Positions 47,123-56,827 of a stretch of 64,000 bases of DNA are shown in pieces (the stretch's first letter is position 1; each line of letters starts with the position of its first letter). Below the pieces are notes generated by a model, which searched no databases, was not told where the DNA came from, and was given only the letters and a program-made list of their open reading frames with translations. The position numbers were made by a program, and so were the translations under genes. The stretch comes from Candidatus Hadarchaeales archaeon (lineage in GTDB: Archaea > Hadarchaeota > Hadarchaeia > Hadarchaeales > WYZ-LMO6), in the NCBI GenBank assembly GCA_038736355.1, contig JAVYML010000002.1, positions 62,001-126,000 on the forward strand, read 5' to 3'.

Positions 47123-47132
47123 AAGTTTTAAC
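47123..47132 (-). promoter_or_regulatory. TATA-like element for the UbiA gene
   Basis: GTTAAAACTT on the minus strand, 25-34 nt upstream of ATG 47098. Confidence 0.45.
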
Positions 47133-47157
47133 CCTACCGCAGCTTCCAAAAGGACAT

Positions 47158-47167
47158 TTTATAATAA
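47158..47167 (+). promoter_or_regulatory. TATA-like element for the tetraether synthase-like gene
   Basis: TTTATAATAA. It is only about 7-16 nt before ATG 47174 but about 30 nt before ATG 47192, which argues for the second Met as the true leaderless start of the following gene. Confidence 0.45.
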
Positions 47168-47173
47168 CTTAAC

Positions 47174-48784
47174 ATGCAAAGACTCAAGGACATGGAACTC
47201 GGAAAAACCACTTCCCTCTGCCCGGAATGCCTGAAGCTCCTCCAAGCGACCCTTTACGAAAGGGAAGGGAAGGTCTGGATGAAAAAAACCTGTCCCGAAC
47301 ACGGGGAATTCGAGGAAGTATACAGTGGATCTTACGAGTGGTACAAAAGGGCTGAAAAATACGCGATGGACGGAAGGGGGATAGAGAATCCCCAGATAAC
47401 TAAAGAAGAACCCTCCTGTCCCCAAGACTGCGGTCTTTGCCGTTTACACCTCAGCCACACCGCACTTGCGAACGTCGTTCTAACGAATCGATGCGATCTG
47501 GTTTGTTTTTACTGTTTCTTCTATGCCCAGCGTATGGGTTACGTTTACGAACCCACCCTGGAACAGATAGAGCAGATGTTCAAGGTCCTCAAGGAAGAGA
47601 AACCCATCGCCTGTAATGCCGTGCAATTCACGGGTGGGGAGCCCTGTCTGAGGGAAGACTTGGTCGAGATCGTGAAACTCGCGAAATCCTACGATTTCGA
47701 CCACATCCAGCTCAACACCAACGGAATAAGGCTTGCCCACAACCCAGAATTGGTCGAAAAAATCCGCGAGGCAGGGGTCAACACCCTCTACCTGAGCTTC
47801 GACGGGGTGAGCGAGAAAACCAATCCCAAGAACCACTGGGAATTTCCCTTGACACTCGAGCACTGTCGCAAGGTGGGGCTGGGAATCGTCCTCGTGCCCA
47901 CCATCATCAAAGGGGTGAACGACCACGAAGTGGGGGAAATGGTCAAGTATGCCTTCAAGAACCTCGATATCGTCAGGAGCGTGAACTTCCAACCCATCTC
48001 CTTGGTGGGAAGGATGCCCAGAAACGAAAGGAACAGGTACAGGATAACCATTCCCGAGGTCATCAAAAAGCTGGAAGAACAAACCAACGGCGAGATCACC
48101 CTCGAAGATTTCTTCCCAGTGCCCACGGCGATGGTGATAAGCAGGTTCATCGAAGAGCTCACGGGAAAACCGAGCTACGATCTCAGCTCCCACTTCGCTT
48201 GCGGGGCTGCCACCTACGTCTTCAAGGAGGATGGGAAGATGATTCCGATCACCAAGTTCATAGACGTGGAGGGCTTCCTGGAATACCTGAAGGAGAAAAC
48301 GGAGGAACTCAGAAAGGGAAAGAGCAAGACCCTCATCAAGCTGAAGCTTCTCACCTCCATGGGAAAGTTCATAGATTCCAGGAAGAAGCCCAAGGACCTG
48401 AAGCTCGGCAGACTCCTCTACCACTTGCTCATCAGACGCGACTACGGTGCCCTGGGTAAGTTCCACCTGAAATCCCTCTTCATAGGGATGATGCACTTCA
48501 TGGATCTCTACAACTACGATGTGGAAAGGGTGAAGAGATGTTGCATTCACTACGTGATGAGCGACAACAGAATAGTTCCCTTCTGTGCCTTCAACGTCAT
48601 TCCGGAATGGTACAGGGACAGGGATCAGGAAAGCCAGGGGATCTCAATAGAGGAGTGGGAGAGGAGAACGGGAAAAAAGCTCAAAGATGATCTTTACAAA
48701 AGGGATGTGGAGAAACTGAAGAGGACGGAAGCCTATAGGAAGTTCGAACAGGATCTCAGGGAGATTAGGTCCGGTCTCTATTAG
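47174..48784 (+). CDS. tes: Radical SAM tetraether lipid synthase (Tes/GDGT-MAS-like)
   Basis: 536 residues (530 if it starts at ATG 47192). An N-terminal Cys region (LCPECLKLL, KKTCPEHGEFEEVYSG, CPQDCGLC) precedes the radical-SAM cluster motif TNRCDLVCFYCFFYA (Cx3Cx2C) and QFTGGEPCLRED. The C-terminal half carries FACGAATYVF and RCCIHYVMSDNRIVPFCAFN. This layout matches the MJ0619-type enzyme that joins phytanyl chains into macrocyclic and tetraether lipids (family knowledge). It lies between UbiA and geranylgeranyl reductase, strengthening the call. Confidence 0.88.
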   Translation: MQRLKDMELGKTTSLCPECLKLLQATLYEREGKVWMKKTCPEHGEFEEVYSGSYEWYKRAEKYAMDGRGIENPQITKEEPSCPQDCGLCRLHLSHTALANVVLTNRCDLVCFYCFFYAQRMGYVYEPTLEQIEQMFKVLKEEKPIACNAVQFTGGEPCLREDLVEIVKLAKSYDFDHIQLNTNGIRLAHNPELVEKIREAGVNTLYLSFDGVSEKTNPKNHWEFPLTLEHCRKVGLGIVLVPTIIKGVNDHEVGEMVKYAFKNLDIVRSVNFQPISLVGRMPRNERNRYRITIPEVIKKLEEQTNGEITLEDFFPVPTAMVISRFIEELTGKPSYDLSSHFACGAATYVFKEDGKMIPITKFIDVEGFLEYLKEKTEELRKGKSKTLIKLKLLTSMGKFIDSRKKPKDLKLGRLLYHLLIRRDYGALGKFHLKSLFIGMMHFMDLYNYDVERVKRCCIHYVMSDNRIVPFCAFNVIPEWYRDRDQESQGISIEEWERRTGKKLKDDLYKRDVEKLKRTEAYRKFEQDLREIRSGLY

Positions 48785-48800
48785 CCCAGCCCAACGCTTT

Positions 48801-48810
48801 CCTTATATGT
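48801..48810 (+). promoter_or_regulatory. TATA-like element for the geranylgeranyl reductase operon
   Basis: CCTTATATGT, 23-32 nt upstream of ATG 48833; a leaderless transcript is likely. Confidence 0.5.
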
Positions 48811-48832
48811 CTACCGGAAAAGTTAGCTGAAG

Positions 48833-49999
48833 ATGTTGGCTAAAGAGTACGATGTCATCGTGGTTGGAGCGGGACCGGCTGGCCTGATGGCCTCTCGGGG
48901 GGCCGCGGAAAGGGGGGCGGATACCCTTCTGCTTGAAAGGGAAAATTCGTTGGGGAAAAAACCATGCGGCGAGGCCGTGTCCCTCTCCACCCTCAAAGAT
49001 GCTGGGGTGAGGGGTAGAAAATTCATCCGCAACCGTGTGGAAATTTTTAGGGTTCATGCACCCGACGAGAGGAAGTACGTCGACATCCTTTCCCGCAAAC
49101 TCGGTACGGCGGGGTACGTGATAGAGAAGGGACTCTTCCTGAAGGAGCTGGCCTATCTGGCCGTCAGAAGGGGGGTGGAGATCAGGATGGGAACCCCCGT
49201 ACTGGACCTAAAGAGGAGGGAGGGAAAATGGGAAGTGCTGGTCCGATTCGGTGGAGAAAGGAGAAAGGTGCGGGGCAAAGTCGTGATAGGGTGCGATGGG
49301 GTTAACTCGGTGGTTGCCAGCAGGGCCCTTGGAGTGAAAAGGCCAGAGGTCATACCCTGCTTCCAGTACAAGATGGTGAACTGCGGAGTTGAGGATCCCC
49401 ACATGTTGGAAGTTTATTTGGGAAGGGAAGTGGCACCTGGGGGCTACGTTTGGGTCTTCCCAAAGGACGGGGGCGAAGCCAACGTGGGAATAGGGGTAAG
49501 GGGAGCACCCGCCAAGCCTTACTTGGATCGTTTCCTTTCTTCTCATCCCTCCCTCTTCGGTAAGGCGGGAATAGTGGAGGTGGGGGCCGCACCCGTACCG
49601 GTGGGTGGGGAAGTGGAGAGGTTGGTGGATGAAGGGGTGATGCTTTGCGGGGACGCGGGGGGGCAAGTAATACCCCTCACGGGTGGAGGAATCCATTCCT
49701 CCGTGGTCGCAGGGAAGGTGGCGGGAGAGGTGGCGGGAGGGGTGGTGAAGGGTGAAAACACGGTGGAGGAATATCCCAGAAGGTACGAGGAATGGAGCAA
49801 CAGAATTGCCCGAAGCCTCAAGGTCCTGAGACTGATCGAGAAATTGAACGACAAAGAACTCAACCAGCTGGCCGACCTCCTCACCGGACAGGACGTGGTG
49901 GATCTGGCCAACGGGTTGAATCTGAAGAGGGTGGGAAGGAAGCTGCTGAAGCATCCATATTTTGCCCTCCGCCTCGCCAGAGGACTGCTGGGTGGTTGA
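48833..49999 (+). CDS. Geranylgeranyl reductase family flavoprotein
   Basis: 388 residues with an FAD Rossmann motif (DVIVVGAGPAGLMASRGAAERG), KKPCGEAVSL with the family Cys, GCDGVNSVVAS and the second FAD motif MLCGDAGGQVIPLTGGGIHSSV. It saturates the isoprenoid chains of archaeal membrane lipids. It heads a plus-strand run with GGGP synthase and glycerol-1-phosphate dehydrogenase, with no intergenic space to the next gene. Confidence 0.92.
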   Translation: MLAKEYDVIVVGAGPAGLMASRGAAERGADTLLLERENSLGKKPCGEAVSLSTLKDAGVRGRKFIRNRVEIFRVHAPDERKYVDILSRKLGTAGYVIEKGLFLKELAYLAVRRGVEIRMGTPVLDLKRREGKWEVLVRFGGERRKVRGKVVIGCDGVNSVVASRALGVKRPEVIPCFQYKMVNCGVEDPHMLEVYLGREVAPGGYVWVFPKDGGEANVGIGVRGAPAKPYLDRFLSSHPSLFGKAGIVEVGAAPVPVGGEVERLVDEGVMLCGDAGGQVIPLTGGGIHSSVVAGKVAGEVAGGVVKGENTVEEYPRRYEEWSNRIARSLKVLRLIEKLNDKELNQLADLLTGQDVVDLANGLNLKRVGRKLLKHPYFALRLARGLLGG

Positions 50000-50755
50000 G
50001 TGGGAAGGGTGGAGGAATACCTGTTGAAGGGTCTGCGCAAACATCCCCTACATCTCACGCTGGTGGATCCGGAAAAGACGAGGGGGGAAAAGGCCGGAAG
50101 GCTCTGCAGGGAAGCGGAAAAGGCTGGGACCTCCGCCATCATGGTGGGAGGTTCCACCGTTTGTTCCACGACCCTCGTGGATGAAACCGTTAAAAGCATT
50201 AAGAAGGCGGTGGACCTTCCGGTGATCCTCTTTCCCAACAATCTCTCCGGCATCAGCAGATATGCCGATGCCATCTTCTTCATGTCCCTCCTCAATTCCT
50301 CCAATCCCTACTTCCTCATAGATGTGCAGGCGCTGGGGGCTCCCCTCGTGAAGGAATATGGACTGGAAGTTTTACCCATGGGATACCTCATCCTGGGAAG
50401 CGGGGGGACAGCGGGTTTCGTGGGGCAGGCGAGATACCTTCCACCCGAAAAGGCGGAGCTGGCCGCAGCCTATTGCCTAGCAGCCGAGTACCTGGGAATG
50501 CATTTCGTCTATTTGGAAGCGGGTTCGGGTGCCCCAGCACCCGTTCCCACCCAAACCATCTCCACGGTCAGGAAATGGGTGAGGCTACCCCTCATCGTGG
50601 GGGGAGGGATAAAGAAGGGGGAGGATGCGGAAAGGGTGGCGAGGGCGGGGGCCGACCTGATCGTGACGGGAACGGTGGTGGAGGAAGGGGGGGCAGAAAG
50701 GATAAGGGAAATAGTGGAGGCCCTCCGAAGGGTCGACCGGGGTAAGGGGAGTTGA
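50000..50755 (+). CDS. Geranylgeranylglyceryl phosphate synthase
   Basis: 251 residues, TIM-barrel prenyltransferase: HLTLVDPEKT, IMVGGSTVCS, VILFPNNLSGISRYADAIFFMSLLNS, YLEAGSGAP and VGGGIKKGEDAE. It makes the first ether bond between glycerol-1-phosphate and GGPP. GTG 50000 directly follows the previous stop; GTG 50009 is an alternative. The stop overlaps the next start (TTGA). Confidence 0.95.
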   Translation: MGRVEEYLLKGLRKHPLHLTLVDPEKTRGEKAGRLCREAEKAGTSAIMVGGSTVCSTTLVDETVKSIKKAVDLPVILFPNNLSGISRYADAIFFMSLLNSSNPYFLIDVQALGAPLVKEYGLEVLPMGYLILGSGGTAGFVGQARYLPPEKAELAAAYCLAAEYLGMHFVYLEAGSGAPAPVPTQTISTVRKWVRLPLIVGGGIKKGEDAERVARAGADLIVTGTVVEEGGAERIREIVEALRRVDRGKGS

Positions 50756-51792
50756 GGGACATCCACACGATCGACCTCCCCACTAAGGTGGTGGTGGGGA
50801 GAGGAGTTATCGAGGTAGTGGGTGAAATCTGCAGGGGGCTCGGACTGAAGGACAGGGTCTTGGTGCTTTCCGGTCCCCACACCTACGAAAGGGCGGGAAG
50901 GAAGGTCGTCAAGTCACTGGAGGAAGAGGATTTCGAACCCCATTTCTTCAGGGTGAGGGGTGAACCCCTGGAAGAGGTAAAGGAGGAAATAGAGAAGGTG
51001 CGTCCCTCCTTCCTGGTGGGGGTGGGAGGGGGAAGGGTGATAGATCTGGCCAAATATTCCTCCTTCAAAGCCAACCTCCCCTTCCTCAGCATCCCCACGG
51101 CGGCCTCGCACGACGGTATAGCCAGTTCTAGGGCTTCCCTTCGCCGGTTGGGACCCCTTTCCGTCGATGCCCGCACCCCCCTGGCCATCCTAGCAGACGT
51201 GGAAGTGATTTCCCGTTCTCCCCACCGCCTGACGGCCAGTGGATGCGGTGACCTCGTGGCGAAGTTCACCGCCGTCAAGGACTGGAGGCTCTCCCACCTC
51301 CTCACGGGGGAATACTACGGGGAGTATGCCGCCCAGCTGGCCCTGATGAGTGCGGAGATGACGGCGAAACACTCGAAGCTGATAGGGGAGGGGAAGGAAG
51401 AGGGGGTAAGGGTGGTGGTGGAAGCCCTCATCAGCTGTGGGGTGGCCATGTGCATAGCGGGAAGCTCCAGACCGTGCAGCGGTTCGGAACATTCCTTCGC
51501 CCACGCGCTGGAGGAGCTTTCCCCAAACACCTCCCTCCATGGGGAGAGATGTGGGGTGGGAACCATCCTCATGGCCTACCTGCACGGACTCAACTGGAAG
51601 AGGATACGCAGGGTCCTTTTGGAGGTGGGGGCCCCCACCACGGCGGAGGAGTTGGGAGTGGAGGAGGAAACGATAGTGGAGGCCCTCCTCAGGGCAAAGG
51701 AGATCAGACCGGAGAGGTTCACCATCCTGAACAGGAAGGAAATGGATAGAAGGATCGCCCGAAGGATTGCACAGAAAACGGGTGTGATCTAG
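50752..51792 (+). CDS. egsA: sn-Glycerol-1-phosphate dehydrogenase
   Basis: 346 residues of the iron-alcohol-dehydrogenase fold: LPTKVVVGRGVIEVVGEI, VGVGGGRVIDLAKYSS, IPTAASHDGIASSRASL and zinc ligands in SEHSFAHALE and LHGERCGVG. It sets archaeal glycerol stereochemistry by reducing DHAP to G1P. The start is TTG overlapping the upstream TGA. Its stop shares CTAG with convergent hflX. Confidence 0.96.
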   Translation: MRDIHTIDLPTKVVVGRGVIEVVGEICRGLGLKDRVLVLSGPHTYERAGRKVVKSLEEEDFEPHFFRVRGEPLEEVKEEIEKVRPSFLVGVGGGRVIDLAKYSSFKANLPFLSIPTAASHDGIASSRASLRRLGPLSVDARTPLAILADVEVISRSPHRLTASGCGDLVAKFTAVKDWRLSHLLTGEYYGEYAAQLALMSAEMTAKHSKLIGEGKEEGVRVVVEALISCGVAMCIAGSSRPCSGSEHSFAHALEELSPNTSLHGERCGVGTILMAYLHGLNWKRIRRVLLEVGAPTTAEELGVEEETIVEALLRAKEIRPERFTILNRKEMDRRIARRIAQKTGVI

Positions 51793-52874
51793 CCGGAGAG
51801 GGGCAACATCCTTTCCTCGGATACCCCGAAGACCTCCCTCCTTATCTCCTCCAAAAGGAGATCGAGATTCTTCCCCTCCTTTGCGGAGATGGGGAGAAGG
51901 GGAAGGGGAAGTCTTCCCAGTACCTCCACCTTCTCCTTCAATTCTTGGGGGGAAAGAAGGTCTATTTTGTTCAGCGCCAACAGGATCTTCAAGTTTTTTC
52001 CAGAGAGTATTTCCAGGCTCACCTTGAGCTTTCTGAGGATCTCCGCCATGGGATCGCTCCCATCCAGCACCAGGATCACCAGATCCGCAGAGTAAATTTC
52101 CTCCAGGGCTGCCTTGAAGGCCTCCACCATCCACGGGGGGAGGCCCTCGATGAACCCCACCGAATCCGTCATCAGGATCCTTTCGCATCCCTTCACCGCC
52201 CTTGTCCTTACGGTCAGAGTGGTGAACATCCTGTTGTCCACCTCCACGTTGGAATGGGTAAGGGCGTTGAGAAGGGTGGACTTCCCGGCATTCGTATAAC
52301 CCGCCAAGGCCACCAGCCTGAAACCCCTCCTCCTGCGCTGCTCCCTCCTCTTTTCCCTGGATTCCGCCAGGGCCTTGAGCTTCCTCCTCAGAAGGGCCAT
52401 CCTCCTCTTTATCATGTCCATGTACATGTTGAGCTCGTATTCTCCCCTTCCCCTGAATCCAGGCTGCTCCACGGACAACAGGTTCCTTATCCTCTCCCTG
52501 ATCCTGGGAAGCTCATAGCTGAGCCTGGCATATTCCACCTGGAGCTTGGCTTCCGGGGATCCTGCCCTGCGGGCGAAGATCTCCAAGATGAGCTGGAACC
52601 TATCCATCACCTCCACTCCCAGCTCTTTGTTCAGGTTGAAGAGTTGGGAAGGGGTGAGTTGGTTGGCGAAAATCACCAACTCTGCCCCCCTTTCTTTAAC
52701 GAGCTCAGCTATTTCCTTCACCTTCCCCCTTCCTATTTGGAAGGCGGGATCGGTCTCCCTCACCTGTACTACTTTATCCACCACCTCATATCCCATGGTC
52801 TTCGCAAGTTCTTCCAGCTCTCCCAGCTCATCCTTCCCTCCGGGTTGTACCCTCTGCACTAGGATGGCTCGCAT
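51789..52874 (-). CDS. hflX: HflX-type GTPase
   Basis: 361 residues from ATG 52874 (GGATAGGG ribosome-binding site). An N-terminal HflX domain (GGKDELGELEELAKTMGYEVV; FQIGRGKVKEIAE) leads to the GTPase motifs GYTNAGKSTLLNAL, DSVGFIEGLPPWMVEAF and LNKID. HflX binds ribosomes and helps rescue or split them (family knowledge). Confidence 0.95.
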   Translation of the reverse strand: MRAILVQRVQPGGKDELGELEELAKTMGYEVVDKVVQVRETDPAFQIGRGKVKEIAELVKERGAELVIFANQLTPSQLFNLNKELGVEVMDRFQLILEIFARRAGSPEAKLQVEYARLSYELPRIRERIRNLLSVEQPGFRGRGEYELNMYMDMIKRRMALLRRKLKALAESREKRREQRRRRGFRLVALAGYTNAGKSTLLNALTHSNVEVDNRMFTTLTVRTRAVKGCERILMTDSVGFIEGLPPWMVEAFKAALEEIYSADLVILVLDGSDPMAEILRKLKVSLEILSGKNLKILLALNKIDLLSPQELKEKVEVLGRLPLPLLPISAKEGKNLDLLLEEIRREVFGVSEERMLPLSG

Positions 52875-52948
52875 CCCTATCCTTTTGGTACGAAAGGGTT
52901 TAACCGATATCCCCTCCTTTAAAAACAGCCCCAAAGAAAAGAAAGGTG

Positions 52949-54772
52949 ATGCCGACTACGAACCATCGAAGGGGAAAAAATTATTTTTTCCCCCTCGCTC
53001 TGCTAGTAACCCTCCTTCTCCCCACCCTTCCCCTCCCTTACGCCGGGGCCCTTTCCCTACCCTCCTACATCTTGGTGAAGAAGGAGTTCCAGATCCTAGA
53101 AAACAGGATGGTCAGGGCGGAGGAAAATTATCTTTTAAACCTCCCACGTCTCTATTCCTCCATCACCATCTATCATCTCCTCCCATCCCAGGATCTTTGG
53201 GAACTGAAGGCATGGTGTGAAAAGGGGACGCTGAAGCTGGAGAATCGGAGGGTGGAAGGCGGAACCGAGGTAATCCTCACCATTTCCTTCACTCCTCCCT
53301 TCAGTGGAAGGCTCGAGTACGGATTCTCCTACATGGCCTCGGGATGGGTGAGCGGGACTGGACCCAAATACGAGGCGAGGCTGGGAGGAGTGAGGATGGA
53401 GAGGGGGGATTATCCCTACGAGAACTATTTGCTCACCATCAAGGGTCCACCGGGAAGTAGACTCTTCTGGTACGAACCTAGGGAAGCCATCCCCTCAGCC
53501 GACGGTCTCTCCCTCACCTACTCCACCTCCGTGAGGGCTCCAGGAGTTTTCGAGGGATTGCTGGTAACCTTCTACACCTCTCCAGCATACTACAAGCTCA
53601 CCCTCTCCGAGGAAGTGAAGAACACGGGAAAGGGTGATTGCGAACTGATAATGAACCTCCTCCTCTTCGGAAGGAAGGGAAATCATTTCGCCTCCATAGT
53701 CTCCTCCGATCCACCCGTGGGAAGTCTATACATCGATGGGGAGAACAACTTTTACGCCTCCTTCGGTCTCAAATTGGCACCTGGAGAAAAAAGGAGGTTA
53801 AAACTTGAACTCGTGTGGATGGTCGGGCTTCACGATCCAGCCCTCTCCCCCTCGAATGCGGGAACCCTCGATGATCTCCCCTCGGGAATGGAAGAATACA
53901 CCAAAGGGAGGGAATGGTGGGAGGTGGAGGAACTTCGACCACTGGCCCTCCAATTGGCGGGAGGGGAAAGGAACCTCTATCTCCTCTGTGAAGGATTCCT
54001 GAAATGGATGGACCAAACGATCACCTACGTACCCACCGAGAGGAGACAGGGGGCCTTGGAAACCTATCAGAAGAAGAAGGGGGACTGTGACTGCTTCAGC
54101 GACCTCTTCATCACCCTCCTCCGGGCCCTCGGTGTGCCCTCCCGCCTCTCCTTTGGTTGGACGGTGGAAGAAAATGGAATAGGAAACCATGCTTGGGCCG
54201 AAGTTTATCTCCCGGGCTTGGAATGGCAGCCCGTGGATCCCACTTGGTCGAGGGGTTCTGAGAGATACCTCTTCAGAATGGACCCCCTTCACCTCTGTAG
54301 GGGCTCCAGGGGATTGTCCTCCTCCGATTCCTACCTCTCCAGGATCTATCGGGGAGGATATCCCGAGGTGGAACCCGAGGAGGTATCCCTCACCCTCCTC
54401 TCGGCTGAAGAAGCTTTCCAGGAATTCTTGCTTTCCGCCCGCTCCATGCTCGAACTGGCCGAAAAGGTTGGAAAGGGAGATCCAAGGCTGGAGAAGGGGA
54501 GGGAATACCTACTCAAAGGTCAAACGGAGAAAAGGATGGAGGATGTTCTCCTTTCCCTTTCCCTCTCCATGGAGATTCTCGGAGAAAGGGGGAAACCCCT
54601 AGAGCTTCCCTTCTGGGTTCCCCGGTGGATCCTCGTCCTCTTGGGAGTCCTCTTGGGAGTTGCGGTGCTGCTGGCGCTGGTGATATGGTTGGTCGAAAAG
54701 AAGTTGTCCTATCGTCCCCACTTGGGAAGCTGCATCAGGGCCTTCTCCACCAGTTCCTTCGGATACTCGTAA
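52949..54772 (+). CDS. Secreted, C-terminally anchored transglutaminase-like protein
   Basis: 607 residues. N-terminal signal peptide ([20 protein letters not shown]), a long extracellular beta-rich region, then a transglutaminase-like domain. That domain has a complete Cys-His-Asp triad: C380 in [10 protein letters not shown] (54086), His in [11 protein letters not shown] and Asp in [10 protein letters not shown]-terminal membrane helix ([23 protein letters not shown]) is followed by a short basic tail. It is probably a surface protease, amidase or cross-linker. The 3' end overlaps the convergent trpB gene by 64 nt, unusually long. Confidence 0.85.
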   Translation: MPTTNHRRGKNYFFPLALLVTLLLPTLPLPYAGALSLPSYILVKKEFQILENRMVRAEENYLLNLPRLYSSITIYHLLPSQDLWELKAWCEKGTLKLENRRVEGGTEVILTISFTPPFSGRLEYGFSYMASGWVSGTGPKYEARLGGVRMERGDYPYENYLLTIKGPPGSRLFWYEPREAIPSADGLSLTYSTSVRAPGVFEGLLVTFYTSPAYYKLTLSEEVKNTGKGDCELIMNLLLFGRKGNHFASIVSSDPPVGSLYIDGENNFYASFGLKLAPGEKRRLKLELVWMVGLHDPALSPSNAGTLDDLPSGMEEYTKGREWWEVEELRPLALQLAGGERNLYLLCEGFLKWMDQTITYVPTERRQGALETYQKKKGDCDCFSDLFITLLRALGVPSRLSFGWTVEENGIGNHAWAEVYLPGLEWQPVDPTWSRGSERYLFRMDPLHLCRGSRGLSSSDSYLSRIYRGGYPEVEPEEVSLTLLSAEEAFQEFLLSARSMLELAEKVGKGDPRLEKGREYLLKGQTEKRMEDVLLSLSLSMEILGERGKPLELPFWVPRWILVLLGVLLGVAVLLALVIWLVEKKLSYRPHLGSCIRAFSTSSFGYS

Positions 54773-56073
54773 TCCTCCAGCTTTCCCTCAAGGTAGGCAC
54801 TCCAAGCCCCTAGATCCAAGAAACCATGACCGCTGCAGTTGAAGAGGATTACCTTCTCCTCCCCCGTACGCTTACACTTGAGAGCCTCGTCCACCACCGC
54901 TTTGACTGCATGAGCCGTCTCCGGCGCAACCACGAATCCCTCCGCTTGGGCAAAGAGACGGGCCGCCTCAAAGACTTCATTCTGATGGTAGGCCAGGGCA
55001 CCGACATATCCCTCCTTGGTGAGCTTACACAGGAGAGGGGCATCGCCGTGGTATCTCAAACCACCTGCATGGATGGGAGGTGGAACGAAGGTATGGCCAA
55101 GGGTGTACATCTTCAGGAGGGGCGTGAGTCCTGCCGCATCTCCGTGGTCGTAGGTGTAGATTCCCTTGGTCAGGGTGGGGCAAGCTTTGGGTTCGCAGGA
55201 GAAGGCCTGTAGCTCCGGTTTCTTCCCCGTAAGCTTGTCCGCCATGAAGGGGAAGAGAAGGCCAGCGTAGTTGCTCCCTCCTCCCACGCATCCGAAGATC
55301 ACATCCGGATACTCTCCCGCCATCTCCATCTGCTTCTTGGCTTCCAACCCCACCACGGTCTGGTGGAGGAGTACGTGATTGAGGACGCTCCCCAAGGAAT
55401 ACTTGGTGTTGGGATGGGTGACGGCGTCCTCGATGGCCTCGGAGATCGCTATTCCCAAGCTGCCGGGGTTCTGCGGGTCCTCCTTCAAGATCTTCCTCCC
55501 GTACTCCGTCCTATTGCTTGGACTCGGAATGCACTCCGCTCCCCAGATTTCCATGAGGATCCTGCGGTAGGGTTTCTGTTCATAACTCACCCTCACCATG
55601 TAGATCGTGCACTTGAGACCGAAGAGCATGGTGGCGAAGGCAAGGGCGCTCCCCCACTGCCCTGCCCCCGTTTCCGTGGTCAGTCTCTCCACACCTTCCT
55701 TCATGTTGTAATATGCCTGGGCCACAGAAGTGTTGGGTTTGTGACTTCCAGGGGGGCTCACCCCTTCCCACTTGTAGTAAATCCTAGCGGGAGTCTTCAG
55801 AAGGCGTTCCAGCCTGACGGCCCGATAGAGGGGAGTGGGTCTCCAAATCCTGTATACCTCCCTCACCTCCTCCGGGATGGGGATCCATCTCTCCCTGCTG
55901 ACTTCCTGCCTGATGAGTTCCTTGGGAAAAATGGGTTCCAGTTCTTCTGGACGTACGGGTTCTCCCGTCGCGGGATTGAGGGGAGGATCGAGGGGGGAGG
56001 GAAGATCCGCCTGAATGTTGTACCACGCCTTGGGGAGCTCCTCCTCGTCCAGCAGGAACTTAACGCGGTCCAT
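54709..56073 (-). CDS. trpB2: Tryptophan synthase beta chain, TrpB2 type
   Basis: 454 residues from ATG 56073 (GAGGGGTGAGG upstream). PLP Lys in [40 protein letters not shown] and the C-terminal [10 protein letters not shown]. The long N-terminus ([12 protein letters not shown]) is typical of TrpB2, which often works without a nearby TrpA. No trpA is visible. Role in tryptophan or serine metabolism is inferred. Confidence 0.95.
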   Translation of the reverse strand: MDRVKFLLDEEELPKAWYNIQADLPSPLDPPLNPATGEPVRPEELEPIFPKELIRQEVSRERWIPIPEEVREVYRIWRPTPLYRAVRLERLLKTPARIYYKWEGVSPPGSHKPNTSVAQAYYNMKEGVERLTTETGAGQWGSALAFATMLFGLKCTIYMVRVSYEQKPYRRILMEIWGAECIPSPSNRTEYGRKILKEDPQNPGSLGIAISEAIEDAVTHPNTKYSLGSVLNHVLLHQTVVGLEAKKQMEMAGEYPDVIFGCVGGGSNYAGLLFPFMADKLTGKKPELQAFSCEPKACPTLTKGIYTYDHGDAAGLTPLLKMYTLGHTFVPPPIHAGGLRYHGDAPLLCKLTKEGYVGALAYHQNEVFEAARLFAQAEGFVVAPETAHAVKAVVDEALKCKRTGEEKVILFNCSGHGFLDLGAWSAYLEGKLEDYEYPKELVEKALMQLPKWGR

Positions 56074-56109
56074 CCTCACCCCTCTTCCTGTAAAGAATAA
56101 AAAAGTTCC

Positions 56110-56766
56110 TCAACGCACAAATTTGTGCTTTCCAAGGGAAAGAAGGAAATCGAGGGTGCGGGTACCGAGTCCCAGGGTTCCCGCCTTCAGCAGATCCTCC
56201 ACTTCATCCACATCTGTGGCCACCGTATCCGACTGGTAGATCTTTGGGGTTATCCCCACCCTCAAACTCTCCCTCACGTGGAGGGGAAAACTCTCCCCTC
56301 CGAACCTCAAGGGTATCACGTTGGGGGGGCGGAGAAAAAGGGCATTGGTTCCACGGGTCTTGGAGGGTGCTATCACCACCTCCCTTTGAGATGAGGCCAT
56401 TCCCCTTATCCCCTCCACATCCTTTACCCTAAGAAAGGGAAGATCGGCGGGGAGGATCAAGACCTCCTCCATCCCCTCTCTCACCGCCTTTTCCACCGCC
56501 AGTGAGAGGGCTAGGTTGAGCTCCAAACCTGGTTCCTTCAGGCCCTCCGCTCCCCTCTCCGAGGCGAAGCGCAGGACCTCTTCGTCAGGGGAAACCACCA
56601 CTTTCCTCATCTCCACCCCCGAAAGGACTGCCAGCATGTCCGAAAGCATGCACAGGACCAATTCCTTTCTCTCCTCGGGGCTGAGGACCTTTTCAAAACT
56701 GGACTTGGCCTTGGAAAGATGCTTGACGGGCAAGAGGATCCAGCCCCCGGTCATCCCATCACCCAT
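56110..56766 (-). CDS. cofC: 2-phospho-L-lactate guanylyltransferase
   Basis: 218 residues (or 214 from ATG 56754). It has ILLPVKHLSKAKSSFEKVLSPEERKEL, ILPADLPFL with the metal-binding Asp, and APSKTRGTNALFLRPPNVIPLRFG, matching CofC. It makes the guanylated phosphoester donor for F420 assembly. It is divergent from cofG. Confidence 0.93.
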   Translation of the reverse strand: MGDGMTGGWILLPVKHLSKAKSSFEKVLSPEERKELVLCMLSDMLAVLSGVEMRKVVVSPDEEVLRFASERGAEGLKEPGLELNLALSLAVEKAVREGMEEVLILPADLPFLRVKDVEGIRGMASSQREVVIAPSKTRGTNALFLRPPNVIPLRFGGESFPLHVRESLRVGITPKIYQSDTVATDVDEVEDLLKAGTLGLGTRTLDFLLSLGKHKFVR

Positions 56767-56827
56767 AGGTCAGCCCCTTTTACTCCCTTTGGCCCTCTGC
56801 TTTTTTATGGGGAGGGATGGGGGGAAG

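Noticed and set aside
47480-48550. Minus-strand frame of 356 codons opposite the tetraether synthase-like gene
   Set aside because: Antisense shadow; the radical SAM motifs are on the plus strand.
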